A DNA stretch of 31,788 nt from Deltaproteobacteria bacterium (GTDB lineage: Bacteria; Bdellovibrionota_C; UBA2361; SZUA-149; JAITKM01), in NCBI GenBank assembly GCA_031278395.1, contig JAITKM010000020.1, positions 1 to 31,788 of the forward strand. Reading direction: 5' to 3'. The notes under the pieces were generated by a model. That model searched no databases. It was given only the letters and a program-made list of their open reading frames with translations, and was not told the DNA's origin. Of the stretch, positions 7,087 through 15,090 are shown piece by piece; within the stretch, counting starts at the first letter, position 1, and every line of letters begins with the position of its first letter. Position numbers and translations under genes: made by a program.

Positions 7087-9173
7087 AACGCTTCTTTCTT
7101 ACTCAAGCGAATCTTACCCTGACGATCAATATCTAACACTTTAACTCTAACTTCATCACCTTCGGAAAGCTCGTCGTTAATAGAATTAACTCGATAATCT
7201 GCAATTTGTGAAATATGCAATAAACCTTCAATATTTGGTAAAATTTCTACAAAAGCACCGAAATCAACTAGACGCTTGACCACACCAGTATAAATTTTAC
7301 CAATTTCTGGCTCTTCAGTTACCCCCTTAATGATTTCCATTGCTCGCTCAGCAGCTTTAGCGCTCGAACTTGCAATCTTTACTTCACCAGCATCATTGAC
7401 ATCAACTTTTGTTCCTGTACTTTCCATAATTGAGCGAATCATTACGCCACCCTTACCAATTATATCGCGAATCTTTTCGATGTTGACTTTCATGGTGTAA
7501 ATCACAGGAGCAAACTGATTTAAATTTTCACGAGAAGCAACTAAAGCCTCTTTCATTTTGCTGATAATATGTAGACGTCCTTCACGTGCCTGAAGCAACG
7601 CTTTTTGCATGGTGGCTTTAGAAAGTCCAGTGCATTTAATATCCATTTGTAAGGCTGTAATGCCACGCTCAGAACCACAAACTTTAAAATCCATATCACC
7701 AAAGTGATCCTCATCGCCTAGAATATCAGTCAAAATTGCAATTCTCTCGCCTTCCTTAACTAAACCCATTGCTACACCGCCAACATGTTCAGAGATTTGA
7801 ATACCAGCATCCATCAATGATAGGCATCCACCACAAACTGAAGCCATTGAACTAGACCCATTTGATTCCATAATATCCGAAACAATTCGAATCACATATG
7901 GAAAGTTTTTAGTTGGAATTAACGGCTTTAAGGCTCGTTCAGCTAAGTTTCCATGTCCTATTTCACGTCTGCCAGCACTGCCTGTTTTTTTAATTTCGCC
8001 AGTACTAAACGGCGGAAAATTATAGTGTAACATAAAAGTTTTTTCATACTGGGTATGCAAAGAATCAACTCTTTGTGAATCATCAGCTGTGCCAACTGTA
8101 GTAGTAACAATAGCCTGTGTTTCTCCCCGTGTGAACAGTGCTGAACCATGTGCGCGCGGAATAATAGACGTCTCAATATCAATTGGGCGGACTTCAGTTA
8201 GTTTTCGTCCGTCAATCCGAATTCCGTCAAGTATGCGGCTGCGCATAATTTCGCTAATCCACTCTTCGTAAATAGTAGTAATCCAACTGTGTTTTTCTTC
8301 ATATTCATCATTGCCTAGAGCTGTTTTTAATTCTTCTTTGGTTGCGGCAATTGCATCGCGCCTTTCGTGTTTGCCTTTAATTAAAAGGGCAGTAGCTAAT
8401 TTGTCGCCAACAATACCTTTGACTTTAGCTACAAATTCTGGATCAATAACTTTTGGCGCGAACTCAAGTTTGGTTTTACCAACTTTGGCGCGCAGCTCTT
8501 CTTGCATTGCAACCAGTTTTTTTATTTCTTCGTGTCCGAAATATAAAGCCTCTAAAACTTCATCTTCGGGCACAAATTGCGAACCACCTTCTACCATAAC
8601 AATTGCTTCTTTTGTTCCGGCAACCACATAGTTTATGTCAGACTTTTCAAGTTGTGACGGTGTAGGATTAATAATCAATTGACCATTCACGCGTCCAACT
8701 CGCACTCCAGCAATTGGTCCCAAAAATGGAACATCCGAAACATGCACCGCTGCACTGACCGCACAAATCGCCAACATGTCGGGCGAATTCGTACCATCGG
8801 CAGAAAGCACAGTAACAATAATTTGTACTTCATCGTTAAAACCTTTGGGGAATAGGGGACGCATTGGGCGGTCAATTAAGCGGCAGACTAAAATTTCGTG
8901 TTCTGCTGGGCGACCTTCTCTTTTTAAAAAACCGCCGGGGATTTTACCATTGGCATATGATTTTTCTTGATAGTCAACAGTGAGTGGAAAAAAGTCTTGT
9001 TCGCCTTCTTTGGGTGAGCTGCAAACTGTGGCAATCACCATAGTATCGCCTTGTCTAGCGACAACAGCGCCGCCAGCTTGTTTAGCGATCCAGCCTGATT
9101 CAAACGAAATGTTAGCTCCGTGAAAATCTAATTCAACTTTTGTTCGTAATTCATTTTTATTAAATACTGACAT
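7083..9173 (-). CDS. pnp: Polyribonucleotide nucleotidyltransferase (PNPase)
   Basis: A phosphorolytic 3'-5' exoribonuclease of mRNA turnover, trimeric, often part of the RNA degradosome. It has 696 residues and the full domain order: first RNase PH domain (from about residue 15; KLPGG-type segment NGKIPGGFLKREGRP), helical linker, second RNase PH domain (IIPRAHGSALFTRGETQ, then DGSSSMAS-like SNGSSSMASVCGG), KH domain with IRDIIGKGG, and C-terminal S1 domain (GVVKRLVDFGAFVEI, EGLLHISQI). Upstream is rpsO with a 288-base gap that includes a long imperfect hairpin. This is the classic rpsO-pnp arrangement, in which pnp mRNA is often self-regulated. The two downstream small genes are an unusual extension of that unit. 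Confidence 0.97.
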   Translation of the reverse strand: MSVFNKNELRTKVELDFHGANISFESGWIAKQAGGAVVARQGDTMVIATVCSSPKEGEQDFFPLTVDYQEKSYANGKIPGGFLKREGRPAEHEILVCRLIDRPMRPLFPKGFNDEVQIIVTVLSADGTNSPDMLAICAVSAAVHVSDVPFLGPIAGVRVGRVNGQLIINPTPSQLEKSDINYVVAGTKEAIVMVEGGSQFVPEDEVLEALYFGHEEIKKLVAMQEELRAKVGKTKLEFAPKVIDPEFVAKVKGIVGDKLATALLIKGKHERRDAIAATKEELKTALGNDEYEEKHSWITTIYEEWISEIMRSRILDGIRIDGRKLTEVRPIDIETSIIPRAHGSALFTRGETQAIVTTTVGTADDSQRVDSLHTQYEKTFMLHYNFPPFSTGEIKKTGSAGRREIGHGNLAERALKPLIPTKNFPYVIRIVSDIMESNGSSSMASVCGGCLSLMDAGIQISEHVGGVAMGLVKEGERIAILTDILGDEDHFGDMDFKVCGSERGITALQMDIKCTGLSKATMQKALLQAREGRLHIISKMKEALVASRENLNQFAPVIYTMKVNIEKIRDIIGKGGVMIRSIMESTGTKVDVNDAGEVKIASSSAKAAERAMEIIKGVTEEPEIGKIYTGVVKRLVDFGAFVEILPNIEGLLHISQIADYRVNSINDELSEGDEVRVKVLDIDRQGKIRLSKKEAL

Positions 9174-9379
9174 TTTTATTTTCCTTTAATGTAATATGTA
9201 TATGTGCTGAGTCTTAGATGAATCGAAGTAGGTTGAATAAAACTCGCCCTCTACGAAAAGCGTATAACACTATCAGCGCATTTATTTGTTTAATAAATAG
9301 GAAGGTAAATAGACATAGCAAATTTGCTATTTTTGATATTAAAGAGCATTACAAAATATATCTGCAAGATATGTGCAGA

Positions 9380-9428
9380 CGATTTTGTGTTCAGTATGTA
9401 TTTTGTTAAAATACTAAACAAAAAATCG
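9380..9428 (-). promoter_or_regulatory. Imperfect hairpin in the rpsO-pnp spacer
   Basis: Outer arms CGATTTT (9380-9386) and AAAATCG (9422-9428) enclose a perfect inner hairpin GTATTTT-GTT-AAAATAC (9398-9414), with partial pairing between. It lies just after rpsO in the message. In other bacteria this spacer carries an RNase III cut hairpin and/or a partial terminator through which PNPase controls its own mRNA. A similar job is likely here but not proven. No T-run follows on the transcribed strand, so it is not a classic terminator. Confidence 0.45.
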
Positions 9429-9461
9429 CCTGAAAAAAAATTTTGCAATGTCTTTATTTGG

Positions 9462-9731
9462 CTACTTACGCAACCCTAACTTTTGTATTAAATTTCTATA
9501 TTTTTGAACATCATTACGCTTAATATAATCCAATAGTCTGCGTCGTCGTCCAACTAATTTTAATAAACCACGTCTTGAATGATTGTCTTTGGCGTGAGTA
9601 GCAAAATGTGTTTGCAAATACACAAGCCTTGCAGTGATAACAGCGACCTGAACCTCAGCGGAACCCGTATCTCTATCGTTAATTGCGTAATTTTTAATTA
9701 CCTCAGTTCTCTGTTCTGTAGAAAGCGTCAT
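9462..9731 (-). CDS. rpsO: 30S ribosomal protein S15
   Basis: An early-binding small-subunit protein that contacts 16S rRNA at a three-helix junction and helps assemble the platform. The length of 89 residues is standard. The signature is clear: DTGSAEVQVAVIT, then HxxDNHSRRGLLKLVGRRRRLLDYIKR and the C-terminal KLGLRK; longer runs are split here as HAKDNHSRRGLLKLV and GRRRRLLDYIKR. It has a weak ribosome-binding site (AGGAG just before the ATG region). It is the first gene of the rpsO-pnp unit, and its promoter must lie in the 398-base gap that also holds an inverted-repeat element. Confidence 0.97.
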   Translation of the reverse strand: MTLSTEQRTEVIKNYAINDRDTGSAEVQVAVITARLVYLQTHFATHAKDNHSRRGLLKLVGRRRRLLDYIKRNDVQKYRNLIQKLGLRK

Positions 9732-9917
9732 TAAGTAAAACTCCTATTAAATAAAAAATATAAATAATTTAATCTATTGCCTGTCTATACTGATAAAAAC
9801 CGGCAAAATTGGCGAGTGTCTATACATGCTTTTATTAATTTTTACAATAAAGATTAATAAATGTTTTTAAGTCTTTTGGTAGGTAATTTCTGGTAAATAA
9901 ATAATTTCTGGAATTTC

Positions 9918-10028
9918 TGGTATGGGGTTACTTTTATATTTAAAGTTTTTTAGAAATACTAAGTAAATTAAGTATGTTATAAATATTAAAATCACTAAAA
10001 ATATAAGAGATAAAGTAACCCTGTACCA
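9918..10028. repeat. Intergenic inverted-repeat element, copy 2, with tandem flanks
   Basis: The left arm TGGTATGGGGTTACTTT (9918-9934) is identical to copy 1. The right arm AAAGTAACCCTGTACCA (10012-10028) has two changed bases. The centre (77 bases) is AT-rich and unrelated to copy 1. Outside the left arm AATTTCTGG is repeated at 9885, 9903 and 9912. Outside the right arm lie CCAGAGAA-type words and a second CCCTGTACCAG (to about 10052). The flanks therefore mirror each other and extend the palindrome. It lies between the divergent genes rpsO and lpxI, in a 398-base gap with no other feature except the lpxI promoter. Confidence 0.85.
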
Positions 10029-10103
10029 GAGAACCAGCCAGAGAATACCAGCCCTGTACCAGATGTTGTTGTTGTTTTGCTTTTTGTTTACCCAGAAAGT
10101 TAT

Positions 10104-10130
10104 TTGACATTTATATTATACCAATATAAA
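10104..10130 (+). promoter_or_regulatory. Sigma-70-type promoter overlapping the first lpxI ATG
   Basis: TTGACA (10104-10109) and TATAAA (10125-10130), 15 bases apart. The -10 box ends on the first base of the ATG at 10130. If this promoter is used, the message would start after that codon, and translation must begin further in, for example at the ATG at 10169. The spacer is two bases shorter than ideal, so the call is tentative. Confidence 0.45.
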
Positions 10131-11122
10131 TGGCTCACTCTTTTACCGAGAAACAGCAACTAAGCAGAATGTTAAAAAAAATTACTAGCATATTTTTTAA
10201 TCAAAAATCCAAGCTAAATCAACCCAATTCTAAAAGTTTAATTCCAGATAATAAAATAATTCTCAATAATTCGTTTAATAAAAATAATCCGCAAGTTGTT
10301 TTGAATCAAGGTGATACAATTGGCATCATTGCTGGCAGTAGAGAGCTACCAATTAGCTTTGCTAAAACTGCAAGCGAGCTTGGCTTATCTGTTTGCGCAG
10401 TTTGTTTTGAAGGCGAAACTTCAAAACAAATTGAAAATTTTACTAAGCAGGTCTGCTGGATAAAACTCGGACAACTTGGAAAAATTATAAATTTTTTTAA
10501 AAAACATGGCGTCGCAAATGCAGTTTTTATCGGTGGAATTAGCCGAGTTAAAAGTTTCAAAGATGTTTCACTCGATATGCGCGGAGCATTATTCATGGCA
10601 AAACTACGTTCTACCAAGGATGACGTTATTCTGCGTGGACTTGCCGATGAATTAGCAAACGAAGATATTGAAGTTTTAGATTCAACAGTTTTTGCTAAAG
10701 AACATTTAGTCCCCAGTGGCGTGTTAACGAAAACTAAGCCAAGCAAAGAACAACTACGCGATATAGAAGTTGGACGGGAGGCAATTCGCGCTTTAAGCGA
10801 GCAACACATAGGACAACTCGTTGTCATCAAAGATGGGGTAGTTACAGCCGTCGAAGCTGTTGAAGGAAGCGACGAAGCAATTCGTCGTGGTGGTAAGTTA
10901 GGACATAGCGGAACCGTAGTCGTAAAGTGCGCAAAAGTGAATCAGGATATGCGTTTTGACGTGCCTGTTATAGGTATCAATACAATTCGTGCTATGCTCG
11001 AAGTTTCAGCAAGCGTCCTAGCCTTAGAAGCTGGACGTTGCTTAGTTATGGATAAGGATAAACTCCTAGCATTAGCTAACGAAAATGGATTGGTCATCAT
11101 CGGCTGCGAGCCATTGGTTTGA
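10130..11122 (+). CDS. lpxI: UDP-2,3-diacylglucosamine pyrophosphatase LpxI
   Basis: The LpxI (DUF1009) enzyme cleaves UDP-2,3-diacylglucosamine to lipid X and UMP in lipid A synthesis. It replaces LpxH in lineages that lack that enzyme (established for Caulobacter). The LpxI domain starts at about residue 60 with GDTIGIIAGSRELPISFAK and continues with VFIGGISRVKSF, a conserved DDVILRGLADELA stretch, LVPSGVLTK, QLVVIKDGVVTAVEAVEGSD and GINTIRAMLEVSA. The first 60 residues (Lys/Asn/Ser-rich, low complexity) are not part of the family. They may be a real extension, or the start may be ATG 10169 (residue 14) given the promoter at 10104-10130. It is monocistronic; other lpx genes are not in the window. 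It is strong evidence for a lipid A outer membrane. Confidence 0.93.
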   Translation: MAHSFTEKQQLSRMLKKITSIFFNQKSKLNQPNSKSLIPDNKIILNNSFNKNNPQVVLNQGDTIGIIAGSRELPISFAKTASELGLSVCAVCFEGETSKQIENFTKQVCWIKLGQLGKIINFFKKHGVANAVFIGGISRVKSFKDVSLDMRGALFMAKLRSTKDDVILRGLADELANEDIEVLDSTVFAKEHLVPSGVLTKTKPSKEQLRDIEVGREAIRALSEQHIGQLVVIKDGVVTAVEAVEGSDEAIRRGGKLGHSGTVVVKCAKVNQDMRFDVPVIGINTIRAMLEVSASVLALEAGRCLVMDKDKLLALANENGLVIIGCEPLV

Positions 11123-11394
11123 CACATTTCAAAATATTTCTAGCAATATTTAATATATACATTAATTTTCAGCTTAATATTCAATTAATTTTTAGATTAT
11201 AATTTATTGTGACATAACTAGTTATAATAATTATTATTAATTTATTATAATTTATCTAATGTTTTAAAAATAACATGTCGATAGCTATTTCATAGTTAAA
11301 AGCTAATGTTTATTTTGAGTGTCTAAAATCTAACAGATCTTAATAAAAATAAACGTTGCGTCATTAATTTGTCATTTATGTATTTGTTATTAAA

Positions 11395-12234
11395 ATGGAC
11401 AAGAATTATAATCAAAAAGATATGTTGAGTCAGAGTAGGGGAGTTTTAAAACTTTGTTGGCAAACTGTAATAATAGGTAAGCCGGTAGTTACATGTTTGT
11501 TGTTGGTTCTTTGTTTTAATACTTCTTGTTCTACTATTTTAGGAACATATAGCGAAAGCAATGGACGCTCCACAAAACAAATTAACTATACAGTGAAAAG
11601 TGGGGATACACTTTCTGCTATTGCCAGTCGTTATCGAACAACTCCTGCACAAATTGTGAAATTGAATAGTCTTAGAAATTCAAGCAAAATTTATGTTGGG
11701 CAAGTTTTAAGAATAAAAGTTGGCGTCCAAAATACAACGCCTCGTCAAGCTATGAAAGTTGAAGCTAGCAGAATGATTTGGCCTGTTCAAGGTGGCGGGA
11801 CACTAACTTCTAAGTTTGGGCGTCGTAAAAGTGGTTTTCATGATGGTATTGATATTGCCGCCAAAACTGGCACTCCAGTCCTTGCAGCTCATGATGGACG
11901 GGTGATTTATGCCAATAATAAATTAAGAGGTTATGGTAATCTAATAATCTTGCGCGGTAGTGGAAGTATTAAAACCGTTTATGGGCATAATGACAGGTTA
12001 CTAGTTGGTCTCGAACAACGCGTGCGCAAAGGACAAAAGATTGCCGAAGTTGGTTCTACTGGCAAGTCAACTGGACCGCATCTACATTTTGAAATCAGAA
12101 CTTTAGATAATAGAGGTCGCCATATTGCAGTTGACCCACTTCCAATTTTAACTCGTTCAAATAAAAAAGCTGACTATCGAGTTAATAATAATATTACGGC
12201 GATTATTGTTGCCGATGATAAAAAACATAGGTAA
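11395..12234 (+). CDS. LysM/M23 peptidoglycan peptidase lipoprotein (NlpD/EnvC-like)
   Basis: 279 residues. A hydrophobic segment followed by LCFNTSC gives a lipoprotein signal (Cys about residue 44), so it is anchored in the envelope. A LysM domain (YTVKSGDTLSAIASRY ... LNSLRNSSKIYVGQVLRI) binds glycan strands. The C-terminal M23 domain keeps the zinc ligands: HDGID (HxxxD) and HLHFE (HxH), plus KFGRR and YGHND. It is therefore likely to be an active Gly-Gly/D,D-type endopeptidase, unlike NlpD itself, which has lost these ligands and only activates amidases. The long N-terminal stretch before the signal (about 25 residues) is unusual, and the start may lie at a later Met. It ends 13 bases from converging obgE. 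Confidence 0.93.
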   Translation: MDKNYNQKDMLSQSRGVLKLCWQTVIIGKPVVTCLLLVLCFNTSCSTILGTYSESNGRSTKQINYTVKSGDTLSAIASRYRTTPAQIVKLNSLRNSSKIYVGQVLRIKVGVQNTTPRQAMKVEASRMIWPVQGGGTLTSKFGRRKSGFHDGIDIAAKTGTPVLAAHDGRVIYANNKLRGYGNLIILRGSGSIKTVYGHNDRLLVGLEQRVRKGQKIAEVGSTGKSTGPHLHFEIRTLDNRGRHIAVDPLPILTRSNKKADYRVNNNITAIIVADDKKHR

Positions 12235-12247
12235 CTTCAAAAAAACT

Positions 12248-13303
12248 TCATATAACTTTACGCATAGCGGAGATAACTTCATCTAAGCCGCTATTCGAGT
12301 AACAAGAAAAAAGCAGGCAAGCGCTAAAACCTTTATTAATGAAAAGATCATGACAAAGCAGGTAGGCTCTTTGATTAATTTTTGTGTCGCTTTTGGAAAA
12401 GGCAATCAGACGGGGAAGCTTGGCAACCGTTGAAGAAAAAGAAGATAATTCCCAATTGATTAAGTCAAACTGTTTAAAAGTCAAATCAATAACTTCTTGG
12501 TCACTTAAATTAATTTCGTCAGCTGTGGTAGTGGATAGCGTTGTAATTTCAGGATTGAGCGGCACATTTAAATCTAAAATATGCAAAATCGCTTTAGTGC
12601 GTTCAATGTGTTTTAAGAACTTAACGCCTAATCCTTTACCAGTTGAGGCTCCGGGAATTAGCCCTGGAATATCAGCAATTACAAAAGGTTTTAAGTTCGT
12701 CTGAGAAACAACGCCAAGATTCGGTACAAGTGTTGTGAAGGGGTAATCGGCAATCTTAGGATGTGACTTAGTAATTTTAGAAATTAGTGTTGATTTGCCA
12801 ACATTTGGAAATCCAACTAAACCAATATCTGCCACGGATTTCAAAACAAGTTTAAATTCAAATTCTTGACCGGCTTGTCCAGCTTGAGCATAGTCTGGAG
12901 CTTGGTTAGTTGAGCTTTTAAAAAACTCATTACCCTTGCCTCCAATTCCACCCTTAGCAGCAACCCATTTAGCTCCGAGTTTGCTTAAATCTGCAACTAA
13001 TTTATCTTTATAAAAAACTTGAGTGCCAACTGGCATTGGGCAAAGCAAGTCTTTACCAGACTTACCTTCTTTTTGATTTGTGCTACCGGCTTGACCGTTT
13101 TCAGCTTTTAAAATTGGACTAAAGGAATAATCGATGAGAGTGTTTAAGCCGGATTCAGTATAGAAAATAACAACACCGCCATTTCCGCCATTTCCGCCGT
13201 TTGGTCCGCCATTTGCTTCGTGTGCCTCACGTCGCCAACCTACATGACCATCTCCGCCATTTCCTGCTTGAACAAAAACTTTGACTTCGTCAACAAAACG
13301 CAC
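12248..13303 (-). CDS. obgE: Obg-family GTPase (ObgE/CgtA)
   Basis: An essential GTPase linked to 50S subunit assembly, ribosome anti-association and stress signalling. Order of domains: a glycine-rich Obg fold (residues 1-158; NGGPNGGNGGNGGVV, AAKGGIGGKGNEFF) and a G domain (GFPNVGKST Walker A, DYPFTTLVPNLG switch, DIPGLIPGAS G3, FSKSDTKI in the place of NKxD). At 351 residues it lacks the optional C-terminal OCT domain. In the G4 motif the usual NKxD reads SKSD, a conservative change. It is the last gene of the rplU-rpmA-obgE unit, with three bases after rpmA. Secure. Confidence 0.97.
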   Translation of the reverse strand: MRFVDEVKVFVQAGNGGDGHVGWRREAHEANGGPNGGNGGNGGVVIFYTESGLNTLIDYSFSPILKAENGQAGSTNQKEGKSGKDLLCPMPVGTQVFYKDKLVADLSKLGAKWVAAKGGIGGKGNEFFKSSTNQAPDYAQAGQAGQEFEFKLVLKSVADIGLVGFPNVGKSTLISKITKSHPKIADYPFTTLVPNLGVVSQTNLKPFVIADIPGLIPGASTGKGLGVKFLKHIERTKAILHILDLNVPLNPEITTLSTTTADEINLSDQEVIDLTFKQFDLINWELSSFSSTVAKLPRLIAFSKSDTKINQRAYLLCHDLFINKGFSACLLFSCYSNSGLDEVISAMRKVI

Positions 13304-13306
13304 AGA

Positions 13307-13555
13307 TTAATCAATACTAACAAATTGTTTGTTACCTTTGGTTTTATGAAACCTAACTATGCCGTCTGCTAAGGCAAAGAGTGTACAATCTTTACCGAGA
13401 CCAACATTTTTGCCTGGATTAACTTTTGTGCCGCATTGACGAACTATGATGTTTCCCGCTTTGACAGTTTCGCCGCCGAATTTTTTAATTCCGCGTCTTT
13501 GCCCTTGTGAATCACGACCATTTCTTGATGAGCCACCAGCTTTATGAGTTGCCAT
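13307..13555 (-). CDS. rpmA: 50S ribosomal protein L27
   Basis: 82 residues, standard length. The N-terminus [18 protein letters not shown] reaches the peptidyl-transferase centre in the ribosome and stabilises tRNA binding. The rest ([39 protein letters not shown]) is canonical. There is no N-terminal cleavage sequence of the Firmicutes type. It sits 14 bases after rplU and three before obgE. Confidence 0.97.
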   Translation of the reverse strand: MATHKAGGSSRNGRDSQGQRRGIKKFGGETVKAGNIIVRQCGTKVNPGKNVGLGKDCTLFALADGIVRFHKTKGNKQFVSID

Positions 13556-13569
13556 TCTTGAAAATCTCC

Positions 13570-13881
13570 TTAATAATTAATTTCTGTTACTTTAATTCTA
13601 GTTAGTTCTTGTCTATGACCTTTCTTTAAATGATAACCCTGTCTTCTTCGTTTTTTGAAAATGATTAGTTTCGGACCTTTTTTTTGTTGAACGATTTCTG
13701 CATTTACAACCGCTCCATTGACGATTGGTTGTCCAACAGCAATACCTTTTTCACCAGAAACAAGCAGAACGTCGTTTAAACTAACAGAGGAGCCAATTTC
13801 TCCATTCAATTTTTCAACATCAACCACAGTTCCAACTTCTACTTTATATTGCTTACTACCTGTTTTTATTACAGCGAACAT
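13570..13881 (-). CDS. rplU: 50S ribosomal protein L21
   Basis: 103 residues, the normal size. The start [14 protein letters not shown] and the C-terminal [20 protein letters not shown] (23S rRNA-binding basic loop) are typical. It has a strong ribosome-binding site (GGAGG) seven to eight bases before the ATG. It is first in the rplU-rpmA-obgE unit, whose promoter lies in the gap beyond 13881, between the gene and the third inverted-repeat element. Confidence 0.97.
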   Translation of the reverse strand: MFAVIKTGSKQYKVEVGTVVDVEKLNGEIGSSVSLNDVLLVSGEKGIAVGQPIVNGAVVNAEIVQQKKGPKLIIFKKRRRQGYHLKKGHRQELTRIKVTEINY

Positions 13882-14030
13882 GATGTTCCTCCAATTAATA
13901 ATATTTGATAAACCTAAAATTTGAGGGGGGTATTTGCACTAAAATCAAAATTATTTCAAGTAATTTTGATAATTTTATAATATTTTTTAGCCCTGAAAAA
14001 ATTAAGCTATTGAAATTATTATTGTCTCGC

Positions 14031-14155
14031 TGGTATGGGGTTACTTTTATGCATAAATTTCAGTAGAAACTAAATTTTAAATTTTGCGATAGGTAATTTC
14101 TAGAGTTTTTTTTAGTTCAAAATTACAACCAAAATTTCAAAGTAACCCCATACCA
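14031..14155. repeat. Intergenic inverted-repeat element, copy 3
   Basis: The left arm TGGTATGGGGTTACTTT (14031-14047) and right arm AAAGTAACCCCATACCA (14139-14155) are perfect complements, identical to copy 1. Outside the arms, ATTATTGT (about 14018-14025) pairs with ACAATAAT (about 14161-14168), which lengthens the palindrome. The 91-base centre contains AGGTAATTTCT (around 14091-14101), a word also found just outside copy 2 (around 9881). It lies between rplU and the 3' end of the exported-protein gene at 14203, and is the only recognisable feature of this 321-base gap besides the rplU promoter region. Confidence 0.88.
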
Positions 14156-14202
14156 GAAATACAATAATTTCACCGACTACAAGTATTAAATGTGCTACAC
14201 TA

Positions 14203-15087
14203 CTAATTAAAATACATTTTAACTGTAACATCTGCTGGAGTAGAGGGGCTAGATGGTAATTTTTTCCATAATTTAAATTCGGCAAAAGCTGGAAGATTTT
14301 GAAATGTAAAATTTAAAAATGTTTGCAAGGGCGAACCATTATTACAACCACCAGGATAACGACAACTGCCACCAACATGAATAAAATCCTGAAACTGATA
14401 AACTTCTGTGCTGATATTTTTAGGTTCATCAAAATTTATATTTTCTTGCTGAGAAAGAAATCCATATTGAAAACCAAAATCTATAGCATTACGCCCACCA
14501 AAAAGAAATTTCTGGGGTGTTCTCCTTTGGGTGAGCTGTATTATTTTATTATAATAGGTTGAAACGTCGTAATACGCTGTAAAAATCCTTTCTTGCGTAT
14601 CATATATTAAACTAGTCGGTTGAGGATAACTTTCATCACACTCCGCCACTGTTTCCCGGTTTGCATAATAAGCATTAGTATCTAAATCAATCAACAGAAA
14701 TGGGTTATTAATAAACCGACTTTCTTCAGAAAGTCCTGCTACTCCAGATACTCCAACTCCCTTATATTCTAAACAGTTTAAACCTTGCAAACCCCACCAA
14801 GGTTTATTGTCAATTACATGTTTAAACACGGAACTAGAGATTTTATATTTTTCGTTAATAAGTTTGGTATTAAAAATTGTGAGTGGATATTTATCAAAAA
14901 CTGTTACTTTGTGCTTGTCACCGATAATTTGTGGATACTGTTCAATTGTGGATAGACGTACCGCAAATATTTCCTCTCGTGTTTTAAAATCAAATTCTGT
15001 AGGCGGGTTTAATTTAATATTAACTATTTCTGCACTAACCATCCAATACGGAATAAAAGACAAAAATAAACTAATATAAATTTTCAT
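14203..15087 (-). CDS. Exported protein of unknown function (294 aa)
   Basis: It begins MKIYISLFLSFIPYWMVSAE, a signal peptide with likely cleavage after VSA, so the protein enters the periplasm or beyond. The mature part is rich in aromatic residues, Asn and beta-strand patterns, with six cysteines or so, including GGSCRYPGGCNNGSP near the C-terminus, which could form a disulfide-closed loop. I recognise no family or catalytic motif. It starts three bases after the yajQ stop, and its ribosome-binding site (AAGGAA) overlaps that stop codon, so it is co-transcribed with yajQ. A functional link to YajQ is not implied by any known pair. Confidence 0.8.
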   Translation of the reverse strand: MKIYISLFLSFIPYWMVSAEIVNIKLNPPTEFDFKTREEIFAVRLSTIEQYPQIIGDKHKVTVFDKYPLTIFNTKLINEKYKISSSVFKHVIDNKPWWGLQGLNCLEYKGVGVSGVAGLSEESRFINNPFLLIDLDTNAYYANRETVAECDESYPQPTSLIYDTQERIFTAYYDVSTYYNKIIQLTQRRTPQKFLFGGRNAIDFGFQYGFLSQQENINFDEPKNISTEVYQFQDFIHVGGSCRYPGGCNNGSPLQTFLNFTFQNLPAFAEFKLWKKLPSSPSTPADVTVKMYFN

Positions 15088-15090
15088 AAT

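Noticed and set aside
9218-9409. A 63-codon open frame between pnp and rpsO
   Set aside because: It lies antisense in the rpsO-pnp spacer, has no ribosome-binding site, and ends within the imperfect hairpin.
10306-10830. A long open frame antisense to lpxI
   Set aside because: It is Ser/Thr-rich with no motif and is fully explained as a shadow of the lpxI codons.
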